Made by a program: the position numbers and the translations under genes. A stretch of DNA of 64,000 nt from CALXQW01 sp031553045 (GTDB lineage Bacteria > Verrucomicrobiota > Verrucomicrobiia > Opitutales > Intestinicryptomonadaceae). This document shows, piece by piece, positions 1-8,244 of the stretch (the stretch's first letter is position 1; each line of letters begins with the position of its first letter). The stretch spans positions 186,001 through 250,000 of the forward strand of contig JAVBLZ010000006.1 of assembly GCA_031553045.1 (NCBI GenBank), written 5' to 3'. Under the pieces are notes generated by a model, which was not told the origin of the DNA, made no database searches, and was given only the letters and a program-made list of their open reading frames with translations.

Positions 1-901
1 GCTTTTTCTTGGAATGCCATGAACGGTTTGGTTCATGCCTTGTTAGGTTGAGTTCGGTAGGGCGAACGTCTAAGGCCAACAGCATAAACCCAAGGCAGCA
101 AAGACCATATATTGAAAGCATTTGCATTGGTGTAGCCGTATATATGGCAGAAGCAAATATTACGGCTGCGAGCGCCAACACCATAAACCTGAAAGAGAAT
201 ATGAAGTTGTTGAAATTAAAATTCTGTGAGGAATATAAAGAGATTGCGAGGGTTGCGCCAAGCCAGATTGTTGCAAAACTTGACCAATGGAATTTGTCTG
301 GAAATGTTGCGAATGATCGCGGACCCAAAATTTCAAAATGTAAATTCACATTAAAAAAATCATAGACAAATATAAATACAAAGCCCAGTAATGACAAGAC
401 CGCCACTATTATTGCCGACCAAAAAAATATGGTTCTTAATATGAATCTGGAATCAGTAATGAAATAAATTGAAAGTGCGCAGGCAACCACGGATATCGTT
501 GTAAGGTCTGAAAGTATGGCTACAAGCATGTCATACGCCGCAGTTGCAGGCAACGCAGAATTAAGGTTATTTAAGGAAAAATATGTTGAAGATCCAAAAA
601 TCTCTTCAGTTATTAGCGGATTAAAAAAAGAGAAAATCGTCAGTAAAAGGACAATTAAATAGGGTGATAAAAGCAAGGCGTACTTTGTTGTAGTAAGTGG
701 TTTTGCGTCTAACCAGACATGTTTATATATCAGTACATTTATGGGTGCAATGATACCCATTGTTATTAGCAAAGCCTCGCTAAAATGTGCCGAGCCGCCG
801 AATAAAAACGCAGCAGTTGCAAGCATTATAAGTATGTTTGAGATTAAATAAATCTCGCAAGAATGCTTGGGTGTTTTAATTATTACTTCTTCATCGAGCA
901 T
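1..901 (-). CDS. Multi-spanning membrane protein, possible O-antigen ligase/polymerase (3' end beyond window)
   Basis: The reverse strand reads open from an ATG at 901 to the window edge, giving 300 residues without a stop. About eight hydrophobic helices are visible, with one long soluble loop near residues 185-205 containing RSFATFPDKFHWSSFATIW. An Arg-rich periplasmic loop followed by an Asn/His-Trp and a helix resembles the Wzy_C/WaaL region of O-antigen ligases, which join or polymerise lipid-linked glycans at the inner membrane. This family call is inference. The ATG lies 2 nt after the stop of the upstream yajL-like gene, so it is the last visible gene of the rsmA operon. The C-terminus is missing. 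Confidence 0.6.
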   Translation of the reverse strand, partial: MLDEEVIIKTPKHSCEIYLISNILIMLATAAFLFGGSAHFSEALLITMGIIAPINVLIYKHVWLDAKPLTTTKYALLLSPYLIVLLLTIFSFFNPLITEEIFGSSTYFSLNNLNSALPATAAYDMLVAILSDLTTISVVACALSIYFITDSRFILRTIFFWSAIIVAVLSLLGFVFIFVYDFFNVNLHFEILGPRSFATFPDKFHWSSFATIWLGATLAISLYSSQNFNFNNFIFSFRFMVLALAAVIFASAIYTATPMQMLSIYGLCCLGFMLLALDVRPTELNLTRHEPNRSWHSKKK

Positions 902-903
902 GA

Positions 904-1446
904 TTACTTAAAACAAATTGATGTTGAAATTTCTTGGGCTTTTTGGGGAGAAAACAATTTTGAAATTATTGCCAGAGCAAAGTCTATGGCAGTGCCCGCC
1001 CCCTGAGAAGTTATGATGTTGCCGTTGACAAGCGTCTTTGCAGTTTTATCCGCATTGGGCAGTTTGTCAAAAGTGCTGAAATGCGCTGTAAAATTGTCTT
1101 TGGGCAAAACACCCGCCGCTTCAAGAATTAATGGCGCTGCACATATAGCTGCAACAATTTTACCTGAATTTGCGTGCCGCTCTATAAATGCCAACAAATC
1201 TTGGTTTTTTAAAGCTTCATAAACGCCAGCGCCGCCAGGGATTATTATGGCGTCAAAAGTTTCATCTTGATGATGTGAAAATGCGCTTTCAGCACCAATA
1301 AAAATAGAGTTTCTACCTTTTAAAATTGGCGCACTGTTTAAAGATGCAAGCAAAACATTTGCGCCGGAACGCCTCAGCAAATCTATCGGAGCAAGCGCCT
1401 CCAATTCTTCAAGGTCGTCAAATAAAACTGTCAGAACTCTGGGCAT
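904..1446 (-). CDS. DJ-1/PfpI family protein, YajL-like
   Basis: 180 residues, the usual size for the DJ-1/ThiJ/PfpI superfamily. The N-terminus carries the conserved acidic site (DDLEELEALAPIDLLRRSG), matching the Glu15 region of E. coli YajL. The nucleophile elbow is IVAAICAAP, with the reactive Cys near residue 102. YajL and DJ-1 proteins act in the cytoplasm in defence against oxidative or carbonyl stress; the exact reaction is debated. The start codon lies inside the 3' end of the alpha/beta hydrolase gene (16 nt overlap), indicating translational coupling. Paralogues such as amidases and chaperones cannot be excluded by eye. Confidence 0.85.
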   Translation of the reverse strand: MPRVLTVLFDDLEELEALAPIDLLRRSGANVLLASLNSAPILKGRNSIFIGAESAFSHHQDETFDAIIIPGGAGVYEALKNQDLLAFIERHANSGKIVAAICAAPLILEAAGVLPKDNFTAHFSTFDKLPNADKTAKTLVNGNIITSQGAGTAIDFALAIISKLFSPQKAQEISTSICFK

Positions 1447-2237
1447 TGTGCGTCAATTTTTATAAAGTTAAGAAGGATGTTTACTGTACGTGCATCCATA
1501 GGTAGATTGTTATGTCCTAAATCTGGCAGCAGTTCCAGTCTTTTTTTAGCGGCGGCGGAATTTTCAAACAAAATCTTTGAGTTTTTAGCGTTTAAAAGTC
1601 TGTCTTGCTGACCATGAATAAATAACGTCGGAATTTTTACATTTTTTATTCTGGCAACATTATCAAGAAAATTCCAAGGTACGATTTTCATGAGCGGATT
1701 GGAATCTAAAGCCGAGGCAAGCGACCCCATCAAGACCAATGCATTTGCCTGCGCCCCAACACCACCGGCTAAATGCGTAGCAGATACGCTACCTATGGAA
1801 AACCCCACAATAGTGATGTCTTTGGGAGAAACTTTTTTAAATTCAACAAGATATTCCCACATCTCATCTGCCGCCTGACAAGAATTTTCTTCAGTGGCTT
1901 TGCCTTGGCTTGTGCCGTAACCACAATAGTCATAGCTTAAAACATTAAATCCATTTCTTGCATAGACATTTATCAATTCTTGTATTGTTGCTATGTCTTC
2001 ACCATTGCCGTGGCTATATAAAATCCATTTTGCGCTATTTGCATAGGTGATTTTTGCCGTAAGCTTTGTGGCGTCCGGCAGGGCTATCTTGATAGATTCA
2101 GTATCGTCAAAATACGTTGAATCAGGCATTGGGTATGCGGCACGCTCTCCAAACGCCCAAACTAAAAGCAAAAATAGAAGATAAAGCGCAAGTAAGGTGG
2201 AAAATACGGATAGCAAAAACATTAAAATAACTTTCAT
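1431..2237 (-). CDS. Alpha/beta hydrolase, membrane-anchored
   Basis: 268 residues. Residues 3-28 form one N-terminal hydrophobic helix (anchor or uncleaved signal). The hydrolase core follows: oxyanion region YSHGNGED, nucleophile elbow VGFSIGS (Ser near 146), acidic residue in FIHGQQDRLL and catalytic His in DLGHNNLP. The order matches the Bem46/ABHD17-like serine hydrolases, whose substrates are mostly unknown (acyl thioesters or lipids). It lies 18 nt downstream of rsmA and overlaps the yajL-like gene. No substrate can be assigned from sequence. Confidence 0.85.
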   Translation of the reverse strand: MKVILMFLLSVFSTLLALYLLFLLLVWAFGERAAYPMPDSTYFDDTESIKIALPDATKLTAKITYANSAKWILYSHGNGEDIATIQELINVYARNGFNVLSYDYCGYGTSQGKATEENSCQAADEMWEYLVEFKKVSPKDITIVGFSIGSVSATHLAGGVGAQANALVLMGSLASALDSNPLMKIVPWNFLDNVARIKNVKIPTLFIHGQQDRLLNAKNSKILFENSAAAKKRLELLPDLGHNNLPMDARTVNILLNFIKIDAQCPEF

Positions 2238-2255
2238 GATATTGTTGAATACATG

Positions 2256-3119
2256 CTAAAAATTTTGAATTCTTAGGTAAATTTCATTTAAAGTTCTCCA
2301 GAAAGCAAGAGATATGTTTTCCGGTCTAAATGTTTTATCCAAGCCGTGTTGGGAGTTTTCATCAAACCAAATGTTCAAAAGTTTTGAAGCATCTGCATCT
2401 AAATTTTTCACAATAGAACCTATTTGTTTACGTCTTGTTAAGAAAATTTTTCTTATCAAATTCTTCACAGCAGGAGAAAAAATGTAAGGCGCAGATTTCA
2501 GTTTAAGCGGCAAAAGCGCTGAATCTACATTTGGCTTTGGATAAAAACACGCAGCCGATACTTTGTGCATGGGCTTAACTTCATAGGCAGAGCCCAGAAA
2601 TATGGAAATAGGAGCAAAATCTCTAGAATTTTCTTTGGCAATAAAACGCTCGGCAGCTTCTTTTTGCAGCATCAAAGACATCATCTGGGGCAGGTTTTTC
2701 TGCGATAAAACTTTATCCAACCAAGGCGTGCTGATTGCGTAAGGAAGGTTTGCTATAATTTTGAAATTCAACTCATTTTCAGGAAGCATAGCCAAAGGCA
2801 AATCTATGGCGTCGGCGTTGATGAGGGAAAAGTTTTTATCGGCTTTGTAGGTTTCAGATAAAAATTGATGAAGGTTTTTATCGAGCTCAACTGCAAAAAC
2901 TTTTGCGCCAACTTTAAGCATAGCACCGGTAAGCGTGCCAAGACCAGGGCCTACTTCCACGACATTTTCACCTTCTTTAAGTTCGGCAAGTTCTAAAGAT
3001 TTCCTGACTATGTTGGCGTCAACCAGAAAATTCTGTCCAAGCTTTTTTTTGGGCAGATGTTCAATTTTTATGAGCAATTTCATAGTCTCAGACGGACTGA
3101 GCAGACCTTCATAATTCAT
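2256..3119 (-). CDS. rsmA: 16S rRNA (adenine1518-N6/adenine1519-N6)-dimethyltransferase RsmA
   Basis: 287 residues. RsmA (KsgA) dimethylates two adjacent adenines in the 3' helix of 16S rRNA during small-subunit maturation. Visible signatures are KKKLGQNFLVDANIV (family start motif), the SAM site VVEVGPGLGTLTGAML, and the catalytic motif IANLPYAISTPWL (NLPY). The C-terminal helical domain with FLTRRKQIGSIVKN is also typical. The gene begins the minus-strand operon 3119-1 and is divergent from mazG, 92 nt away. A TTGACC/TTATTT promoter candidate ends immediately before the ATG. Confidence 0.95.
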   Translation of the reverse strand: MNYEGLLSPSETMKLLIKIEHLPKKKLGQNFLVDANIVRKSLELAELKEGENVVEVGPGLGTLTGAMLKVGAKVFAVELDKNLHQFLSETYKADKNFSLINADAIDLPLAMLPENELNFKIIANLPYAISTPWLDKVLSQKNLPQMMSLMLQKEAAERFIAKENSRDFAPISIFLGSAYEVKPMHKVSAACFYPKPNVDSALLPLKLKSAPYIFSPAVKNLIRKIFLTRRKQIGSIVKNLDADASKLLNIWFDENSQHGLDKTFRPENISLAFWRTLNEIYLRIQNF

Positions 3120-3156
3120 AACTTGTAAATAATTTCACTTTTGCGGAATAGGTCAA
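3120..3156 (-). promoter_or_regulatory. Candidate sigma-70 promoter of rsmA operon
   Basis: On the minus strand TTGACC (3156-3151) and TTATTT (3132-3127) are separated by 18 nt. The expected transcription start falls at about 3120, directly next to the ATG at 3119, so the mRNA would be leaderless or nearly so. This is a pattern match only. Confidence 0.35.
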
Positions 3157-3211
3157 AGAAATATATTAAAATTTTTCTTTCAAAAAATTTGAGCTGATGT
3201 AAATTGCCTAT

Positions 3212-3847
3212 ATGCAATCCGTAGATAAGCTGATAGAAATTGTGAAGAAACTTCGCTCTCCCGAAGGCTGCCCTTGGGATAGAGAACAAACCCACAAATC
3301 AATAAGGGGCCACTTGGTTGAGGAATGCGCCGAGCTTCTTGAAACAATAGATTTGGAAGATTTCCCACACATGCAAGAAGAACTTGGCGACCTCTTGATG
3401 CACATAGTATTACATTCTGAAATTGCCTCTGAAGAAGGGCACTTTACTTTTGACGATGTTGTAAATGAAATTTCCGAAAAACTTGTGCGTCGGCATCCCC
3501 ACGTTTTTTCAGATAAAAATGCAAATAATAGCGATGAAGTGCTGCAAATCTGGAAAGACGTAAAAAAACAAGAAAAATTAGACAAAGGCAAATTTGTAAG
3601 CGATAATTTTTTTGATAATATTCCGCCCAGTCTTTCGGCATTGCGCATAGCCTATGAGGCGGCAAAAAAATCGTCGGATTCCGCCATCAAAAAGGCAAAT
3701 TCTGAATTGGAAAAATCAAATAATCTATCGGCAAATTGTGGTAAAAAAATCTTTGAAGCCGTAATGTTTACAGTCTCTCAAAAGTTTGAGCCTGAAAGCG
3801 CTTTGAGAGATTACATTGCGCTTTTGCGTAAAAACCATGAATCATAA
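3212..3847 (+). CDS. mazG: Nucleoside triphosphate pyrophosphohydrolase MazG
   Basis: 211 residues, shorter than the two-domain E. coli MazG (263). MazG hydrolyses (d)NTPs to NMP and pyrophosphate, cleaning the nucleotide pool. The N-terminal domain is intact: SPEGCPWDREQTHKSI, then metal-binding EExxE (VEECAELLE) and ExxD (EELGDLLMH), then HPHVF. The second half, with NIPPSLSALRIAYEAAKK, corresponds to a reduced C-terminal domain. The ATG at 3212 gives the family N-terminus. The 3' end overlaps the next gene by 11 nt, so the two are probably co-translated. Confidence 0.93.
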   Translation: MQSVDKLIEIVKKLRSPEGCPWDREQTHKSIRGHLVEECAELLETIDLEDFPHMQEELGDLLMHIVLHSEIASEEGHFTFDDVVNEISEKLVRRHPHVFSDKNANNSDEVLQIWKDVKKQEKLDKGKFVSDNFFDNIPPSLSALRIAYEAAKKSSDSAIKKANSELEKSNNLSANCGKKIFEAVMFTVSQKFEPESALRDYIALLRKNHES

Positions 3848-4559
3848 AGAACATTCGGATAATGAGTATATAGATTTCCCCTTTGGTAGAATTTTCATTG
3901 AATTTAAGACTGTTGCGGGGGCAAGGTCTGTGCGTATGCGCTTAAAGAGCAAAGACGAAGTATTGGTAACAAAGCCCATTTTTGTGGCAAAATCTAAAGC
4001 TCTTGAGCTTGTCAGAAAAAATGCCGATTGGTTGCAAAAAACCAGAATCTCATACAAAGAACCTGTATCGATATCCAAATTTTTAGTTCAGAATCCGTAT
4101 CTTAATATTTTTGGAAAAACTTTTAAAGTATTTCTAAAACCGGATTGTACCGATAAATTCAGCATCATAGACGATAAAAACCATGAGCTTGTTTTAGCTT
4201 ATAATACAGAAGAAGATTTGCAAATTCTTCTCAATGAAATTGCAAAAAAATCTATCTCAAAAAAGGTTGACATAATTGCGACCGAACATTCTTTTCATTA
4301 CAAAAAAATTACAGTTCGCAATCAGCAAAGCCGATGGGCGTCTTATTCTGCAAGCGGCACACTGTCTTTCAACTGGCGCATGGTTTTGCTGGATTTTGAC
4401 CTGCAAAGATATGTTATAATGCATGAATTTGCGCATACAAAATTTATGGACCACTCCGTATCTTTTTGGATTTATCTTTCCAGAATATGTCCACATGCCA
4501 AAAAATTGGACAAAATGTTAGATAAAGTCTCTTCGGAATTAATGAGAGTCGGCCTTTGA
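3837..4559 (+). CDS. YgjP-like (DUF45) metal-dependent hydrolase
   Basis: About 240 residues from the ATG at 3837; the frame is open to a TTG at 3816, but the ATG overlapping the mazG end is more likely. The C-terminal half shows the YgjP/WLM zinc motif HEFAHTKFMDHSVSFW, i.e. HExxH plus a third His, preceded by SRWASYSASGTLSFNWRM, characteristic of DUF45 proteins. E. coli YgjP was reported as a UTP pyrophosphatase, while the fold is protease-like, so activity is uncertain. The pairing with mazG fits nucleotide housekeeping. The stop overlaps the convergent hemA stop by 21 nt. Confidence 0.85.
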   Translation: MNHKEHSDNEYIDFPFGRIFIEFKTVAGARSVRMRLKSKDEVLVTKPIFVAKSKALELVRKNADWLQKTRISYKEPVSISKFLVQNPYLNIFGKTFKVFLKPDCTDKFSIIDDKNHELVLAYNTEEDLQILLNEIAKKSISKKVDIIATEHSFHYKKITVRNQQSRWASYSASGTLSFNWRMVLLDFDLQRYVIMHEFAHTKFMDHSVSFWIYLSRICPHAKKLDKMLDKVSSELMRVGL

Positions 4560-5579
4560 TTTTTTTAAAAACCGTTCCCACACAAGTGCGCTCTTGCGAT
4601 CAATCTCGGCATTTGCAAGCGCAATTTCAGATTTGCGAGATTCTAGATTTTCATTGGCAATTTTTGACAGGTTTTGCAAATCGTAGGAAAAAACATTCTC
4701 TATTTTTTCGACATCTTCCGAAACGTTGTTTGGCACGCCCAAATCTATAATAAATTGCGGATTGTCTGAACGCAAACTTACAGATTTTTGCATCATATTA
4801 GCCGTAATTATAGGGGTCTGCGCAGAAGTTGCCGCAATTATAATGTCAAACTTTTCAATGTCTTCCAACGCAATTTCTATGGGGAGCGCTGCGGTACGAA
4901 TTTTGAGGGAAAGTTTTAGCGCATTTTCCCAAGTTCTATTTGCTATCGTGATATTGTTTGCACCCCTTAGTTTAAGGGCTTCCGCCACAATTTCACCGGC
5001 ATCACCAGAGCCAATCAAGAGAATTTTGACTTCTTTCAAACTCTCAAAAATCCGAATTGCCAAATCTGCCGAAACACTGCCTATGCTGATTTTTCCACGG
5101 CCAACAAATGTGTTTGAACGTATCCACTTTGCAGTTTGTATCGCTTTTTGAAACGCCAAGTGAATATCGCTTGTCAGGATGGTTTTTGAGGCGGCAATCT
5201 CATAAGCTTGTTTCACCTGTCCAAAAATCTCCGTTTCTCCAATCATTTGAGAATCTAACCCGGAAGCCACTGAAAATAAATGCGCCAAAGCTTCTCTACC
5301 AGATTTTTTGTAGCAGAATTTCTCAAAATTTGTCATGTCTTTTTTACCTTGAGAAATTATGTTTTTTGCAGACTCAAATGCGGAATCAATATCATCTGAA
5401 AGCCCGTAAATTTCAACCCTATTGCAAGTGCTTAAAATTAAAGTTTTACCGCTACAATTTTTTTGAGGCAAGTTTTGATAAAGCTCTTGAATCTCTGCAG
5501 AATCAAGGCAGTAGGGCGACATATCCTGTGCGCTCACGCTATTGTGAGATATCCCCACTACATAAAAACATTCACCCAT
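4539..5579 (-). CDS. hemA: Glutamyl-tRNA reductase HemA
   Basis: 346 residues. HemA reduces glutamyl-tRNA(Glu) to glutamate-1-semialdehyde with NADPH, the first step of C5 tetrapyrrole synthesis. The catalytic Cys lies in LSTCNRVEIYG (near residue 52), followed by GLDSQMIGETEIFGQVK and the Rossmann motif LLIGSGDAGE. Most HemA proteins have 400-430 residues; here the C-terminal dimerisation domain is clearly shortened. It lies 11 nt downstream of the polyprenyl synthase gene. hemC is present separately at 52498, so the C5 route is at least partly encoded in this window. Confidence 0.95.
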   Translation of the reverse strand: MGECFYVVGISHNSVSAQDMSPYCLDSAEIQELYQNLPQKNCSGKTLILSTCNRVEIYGLSDDIDSAFESAKNIISQGKKDMTNFEKFCYKKSGREALAHLFSVASGLDSQMIGETEIFGQVKQAYEIAASKTILTSDIHLAFQKAIQTAKWIRSNTFVGRGKISIGSVSADLAIRIFESLKEVKILLIGSGDAGEIVAEALKLRGANNITIANRTWENALKLSLKIRTAALPIEIALEDIEKFDIIIAATSAQTPIITANMMQKSVSLRSDNPQFIIDLGVPNNVSEDVEKIENVFSYDLQNLSKIANENLESRKSEIALANAEIDRKSALVWERFLKKSKADSH

Positions 5580-5590
5580 ATCATCAAAAT

Positions 5591-6574
5591 TTATATGCTT
5601 TTAAGAAGCGCCCGCATAGAGCCGCAAAAAGCTAAAAGTTTTTCGGCTTTTCTCCCGAAAGGTTTAAGCGAATCTTCCGCCATGGAAACCCTGTGCAAAA
5701 ACTCATCAGCGCAAAGTTTGAATATGTCATGCTTTTGCATAGATTTTAAAATCTGCTGTGCGTCCGCCTGAGAATTTTTGATTGATTTTGTCAGAAGCTT
5801 AACTTCAGTTTTGGACAGCTTTTCAAAAAGCAAAATAAGCGGATAGGTCTGCTTGCCGCTTAACAAGTCTGTACCAATGGTTTTGCCAGACTGTTTTTCA
5901 GATTTTGTCCAATCACAAATATCGTCAAAAATTTGATATGCAATGCCAAGTTGTTTGCCGACTTCTTGGGCGCATGAAACCCACGTGGCGTCTTGAGTAA
6001 GAGCTGCGCCCATGTGGCAGGAAAGCTCAAACAATACGGCTGTTTTTCCGTTGACTATGCTAAAGTATTTTTCTTGAGAAATATTAATGTCTTTGTTTGC
6101 GAGAGTCTGCATGATTTCTCCCTCGCAAATGGTACGCACGCATTCAGTGGCTTTTTTAGAGAGGTTTGTATCATTTTCCTCAAAAACCAAGCGCATTGTG
6201 TGCGCAAATATTGCGTCGCCAAGCAGTATGGCAAAGCGTGCGCCGTATTTTTTAAATATGGTTTCATTGCCTCTGCGCAAAGAGGCGTTGTCTATGACAT
6301 CATCATGAATGAGAGTTGAAAGGTGTATGAGCTCGGCAATCGCCGCCCTGCGGTTGAGGCTTTCAGAATCTTTGTGCCCGTAAGCTGCTGCAAAAACCAA
6401 TAGTGGACGCAAAAACTTGCCTTCAGGTCTTATAGACTCTGAGGCTTGCTTGCGCAATTCTGGCTTAAAAGCGGACGCTTGCCGCTTCAAAAACTTCTTG
6501 AATAAAGACATTTCTTTATCAAAAGAATCCGTAAGTTCCTTAAATGCGCCGAAACTGTGGGTCGTTTTTTTCAA
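5591..6574 (-). CDS. Trans-polyprenyl diphosphate synthase (IspB/HepT type)
   Basis: 327 residues. This enzyme class chains isopentenyl diphosphate units onto an allylic primer, producing the side chain of a respiratory quinone. First aspartate-rich motif: LIHDDVIDNASLRRG; second: IAYQIFDDICDW. GKFLRPLLVFAAAYG is also typical of the family. Product chain length cannot be read by eye. The frame begins with TTG at 6574 and has no upstream ATG; an internal ATG at 6514 (MSLFKKFLK) is an alternative start that would keep all motifs. It precedes hemA in the same operon and is divergent from the CPBP gene. Confidence 0.9.
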   Translation of the reverse strand: MKKTTHSFGAFKELTDSFDKEMSLFKKFLKRQASAFKPELRKQASESIRPEGKFLRPLLVFAAAYGHKDSESLNRRAAIAELIHLSTLIHDDVIDNASLRRGNETIFKKYGARFAILLGDAIFAHTMRLVFEENDTNLSKKATECVRTICEGEIMQTLANKDINISQEKYFSIVNGKTAVLFELSCHMGAALTQDATWVSCAQEVGKQLGIAYQIFDDICDWTKSEKQSGKTIGTDLLSGKQTYPLILLFEKLSKTEVKLLTKSIKNSQADAQQILKSMQKHDIFKLCADEFLHRVSMAEDSLKPFGRKAEKLLAFCGSMRALLKSI

Positions 6575-6661
6575 TGCAAAAACATTTTCAGAAAATAATT
6601 TTGCGGCGCAATTAAAAAATTTAAAATTTACAAATTAAAATCTTTCATACAGATTTATTCT

Positions 6662-7273
6662 ATGGAAGATATTTATTTGCAATTAGTGCTATTGGCAGCC
6701 TCTGCTGTTATATTTAAGATGTTTTTGCAGGACTTACGCAGTAAATCCGGAGTAAACAAAGGTTTTGCAGGGGCAACATACGCCCCAATTTTTATCTGCA
6801 TGGTGGGTATCGTGGGCTCAATATTTATTTTGGCGCTTTCCACATTGTCTGAAAAATTTTTTGGAGTTTCAAGCGATCAATCTGAAGTCGCATATTACGC
6901 CGTCGTATTTTGGATTGCCGCAGCTTTCATAGAAGAACTTATTTTTAGGGGTTACTTTTTTGTGGATAAAAAGGGCAAGGCGACGTTTATTGCAAGTATC
7001 ATAATATTCTCTCTCATCTTTACTTTAGCGCATCCGTTTTTTAAAGAGTACTCATTTGATGAAATTAAAAGAGGTGAATTTTTTACCCTGAAATTTACAA
7101 CTCATGCTTGGATAAGCTCCATCACAATTTTTACAAATTCGTTGTTTTACTATTACTTGCGCTTTACCAAATTGAACCCTAAAAAATCTTTAATACCTTG
7201 TGTGGTCGCTCACTTAAGCTATAATGTAGGCGTATATGTGGTTAAATTTTTAGAGGGATATGTGATTTTTTAA
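6662..7273 (+). CDS. CPBP family intramembrane glutamic endopeptidase
   Basis: 203 residues with about five transmembrane helices. The CPBP (Abi/CAAX-protease) signature is complete: AAFIEELIFRGYFF (EExxxR), FTLAHPFF (His) and CVVAHLSYN. These membrane proteases can process prenylated or other small membrane substrates; bacterial roles range from peptide maturation to phage resistance. The stop is followed after 2 nt by the dus ATG, so the two are co-transcribed. No substrate gene is evident nearby. A second CPBP gene is at 13618. Confidence 0.88.
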   Translation: MEDIYLQLVLLAASAVIFKMFLQDLRSKSGVNKGFAGATYAPIFICMVGIVGSIFILALSTLSEKFFGVSSDQSEVAYYAVVFWIAAAFIEELIFRGYFFVDKKGKATFIASIIIFSLIFTLAHPFFKEYSFDEIKRGEFFTLKFTTHAWISSITIFTNSLFYYYLRFTKLNPKKSLIPCVVAHLSYNVGVYVVKFLEGYVIF

Positions 7274-7275
7274 TC

Positions 7276-8244
7276 ATGCACTTTTGGGATAAAAAGGATA
7301 AATTCTTTATGCTGGCACCAATGGCTGGGTTCAGCAATGTTGTTACGCGTGAAATTTTTATGCGCTATGGGGCAACGGCATGCGTTACCGAATTTGTGTA
7401 CTCTAGGGCTGTCTTGGTAAGGGCAAAAGCCGTTTTGGATAAAATACAAATTTCCGAATCTTCGAGACCCTGCGGCATACAGATATTTGGTGCCGACCCC
7501 AATGAAATGTCGGAAGCAGCACTGCTTTTAGAGAATGAATTTTCTCCTGATTTTATAGACATAAATTTTGGCTGCCCTGCGCCAAATGCGGTTGATGCGG
7601 GGGCTGGCAGTGCGCTTCTAAAAGATGTTTCTTTGATGTGTAAAATTGTTGAAACTTGCGTTAAAAAGTTACGCAAAACACCGGTAACGGCAAAATTGCG
7701 CTTAGGCTGGGGCAAGTCTTCAATAATAGTACCCAAGGCGGCAAAAGAACTTGAGGCGGCAGGTGCGCAAATGCTTGTATTGCACGGCAGAACAAAATTG
7801 CAAGGTTACTCATCTTTCGCCGATTGGGATTTGATTGAACATACGGCTGAAAACATTAAAATACCTTTGATAGGCAATGGCTCTGTGGAGTTGCTTAAAA
7901 CCCAAGACCTTCAAAAAAGCGCTTGCAAAGGCTTTATGATTGGAAGGGCTGCACTGGGGAATCCTTGGATATTTGCCAATATGCAAAGAAGGCTTGAAGG
8001 CTTGCCTGAAATTCAAACTAGCCTTCAAGATAGGCTTTCACTTGTAAAAGAATTTGCCGAAAAAATTTCGTCGGGTGTGCACAGAGGTATATGTGCGGAT
8101 AAAATGCTTCACGCCAGACCGCAATTAATGTGTTATCTAAAGGGTCATGCGGGGTTAAAAAACTTGCGCTTTGCCTTATCTAAAGTAAATACATTGGATG
8201 AATTTAATAACCTAATTTCAAAATTTAATGACGAGCTTTTATAA
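7276..8244 (+). CDS. dus: tRNA-dihydrouridine synthase
   Basis: 322 residues. Dus enzymes use FMN and NADPH to reduce specific uridines in tRNA D-loops. The TIM-barrel start LAPMAGFSNVVTREIFMRYGA and the FMN/catalytic segment DINFGCPAPNAVDAGAGS (catalytic Cys in GCP) are present, followed by LVLHGRTKLQGYS and MIGRAALGNPWIF. The DusA/B/C subclass cannot be fixed reliably, though the pattern is DusB-like. The 3' end overlaps the TPR gene by 17 nt. Confidence 0.93.
   Translation: MHFWDKKDKFFMLAPMAGFSNVVTREIFMRYGATACVTEFVYSRAVLVRAKAVLDKIQISESSRPCGIQIFGADPNEMSEAALLLENEFSPDFIDINFGCPAPNAVDAGAGSALLKDVSLMCKIVETCVKKLRKTPVTAKLRLGWGKSSIIVPKAAKELEAAGAQMLVLHGRTKLQGYSSFADWDLIEHTAENIKIPLIGNGSVELLKTQDLQKSACKGFMIGRAALGNPWIFANMQRRLEGLPEIQTSLQDRLSLVKEFAEKISSGVHRGICADKMLHARPQLMCYLKGHAGLKNLRFALSKVNTLDEFNNLISKFNDELL

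Noticed and set aside
9..365. 118-residue open frame on the plus strand at the left edge
   Set aside because: It lies opposite the membrane-protein gene on the minus strand, which has the hydrophobic pattern and operon spacing of a real gene; this frame shows no family motif.
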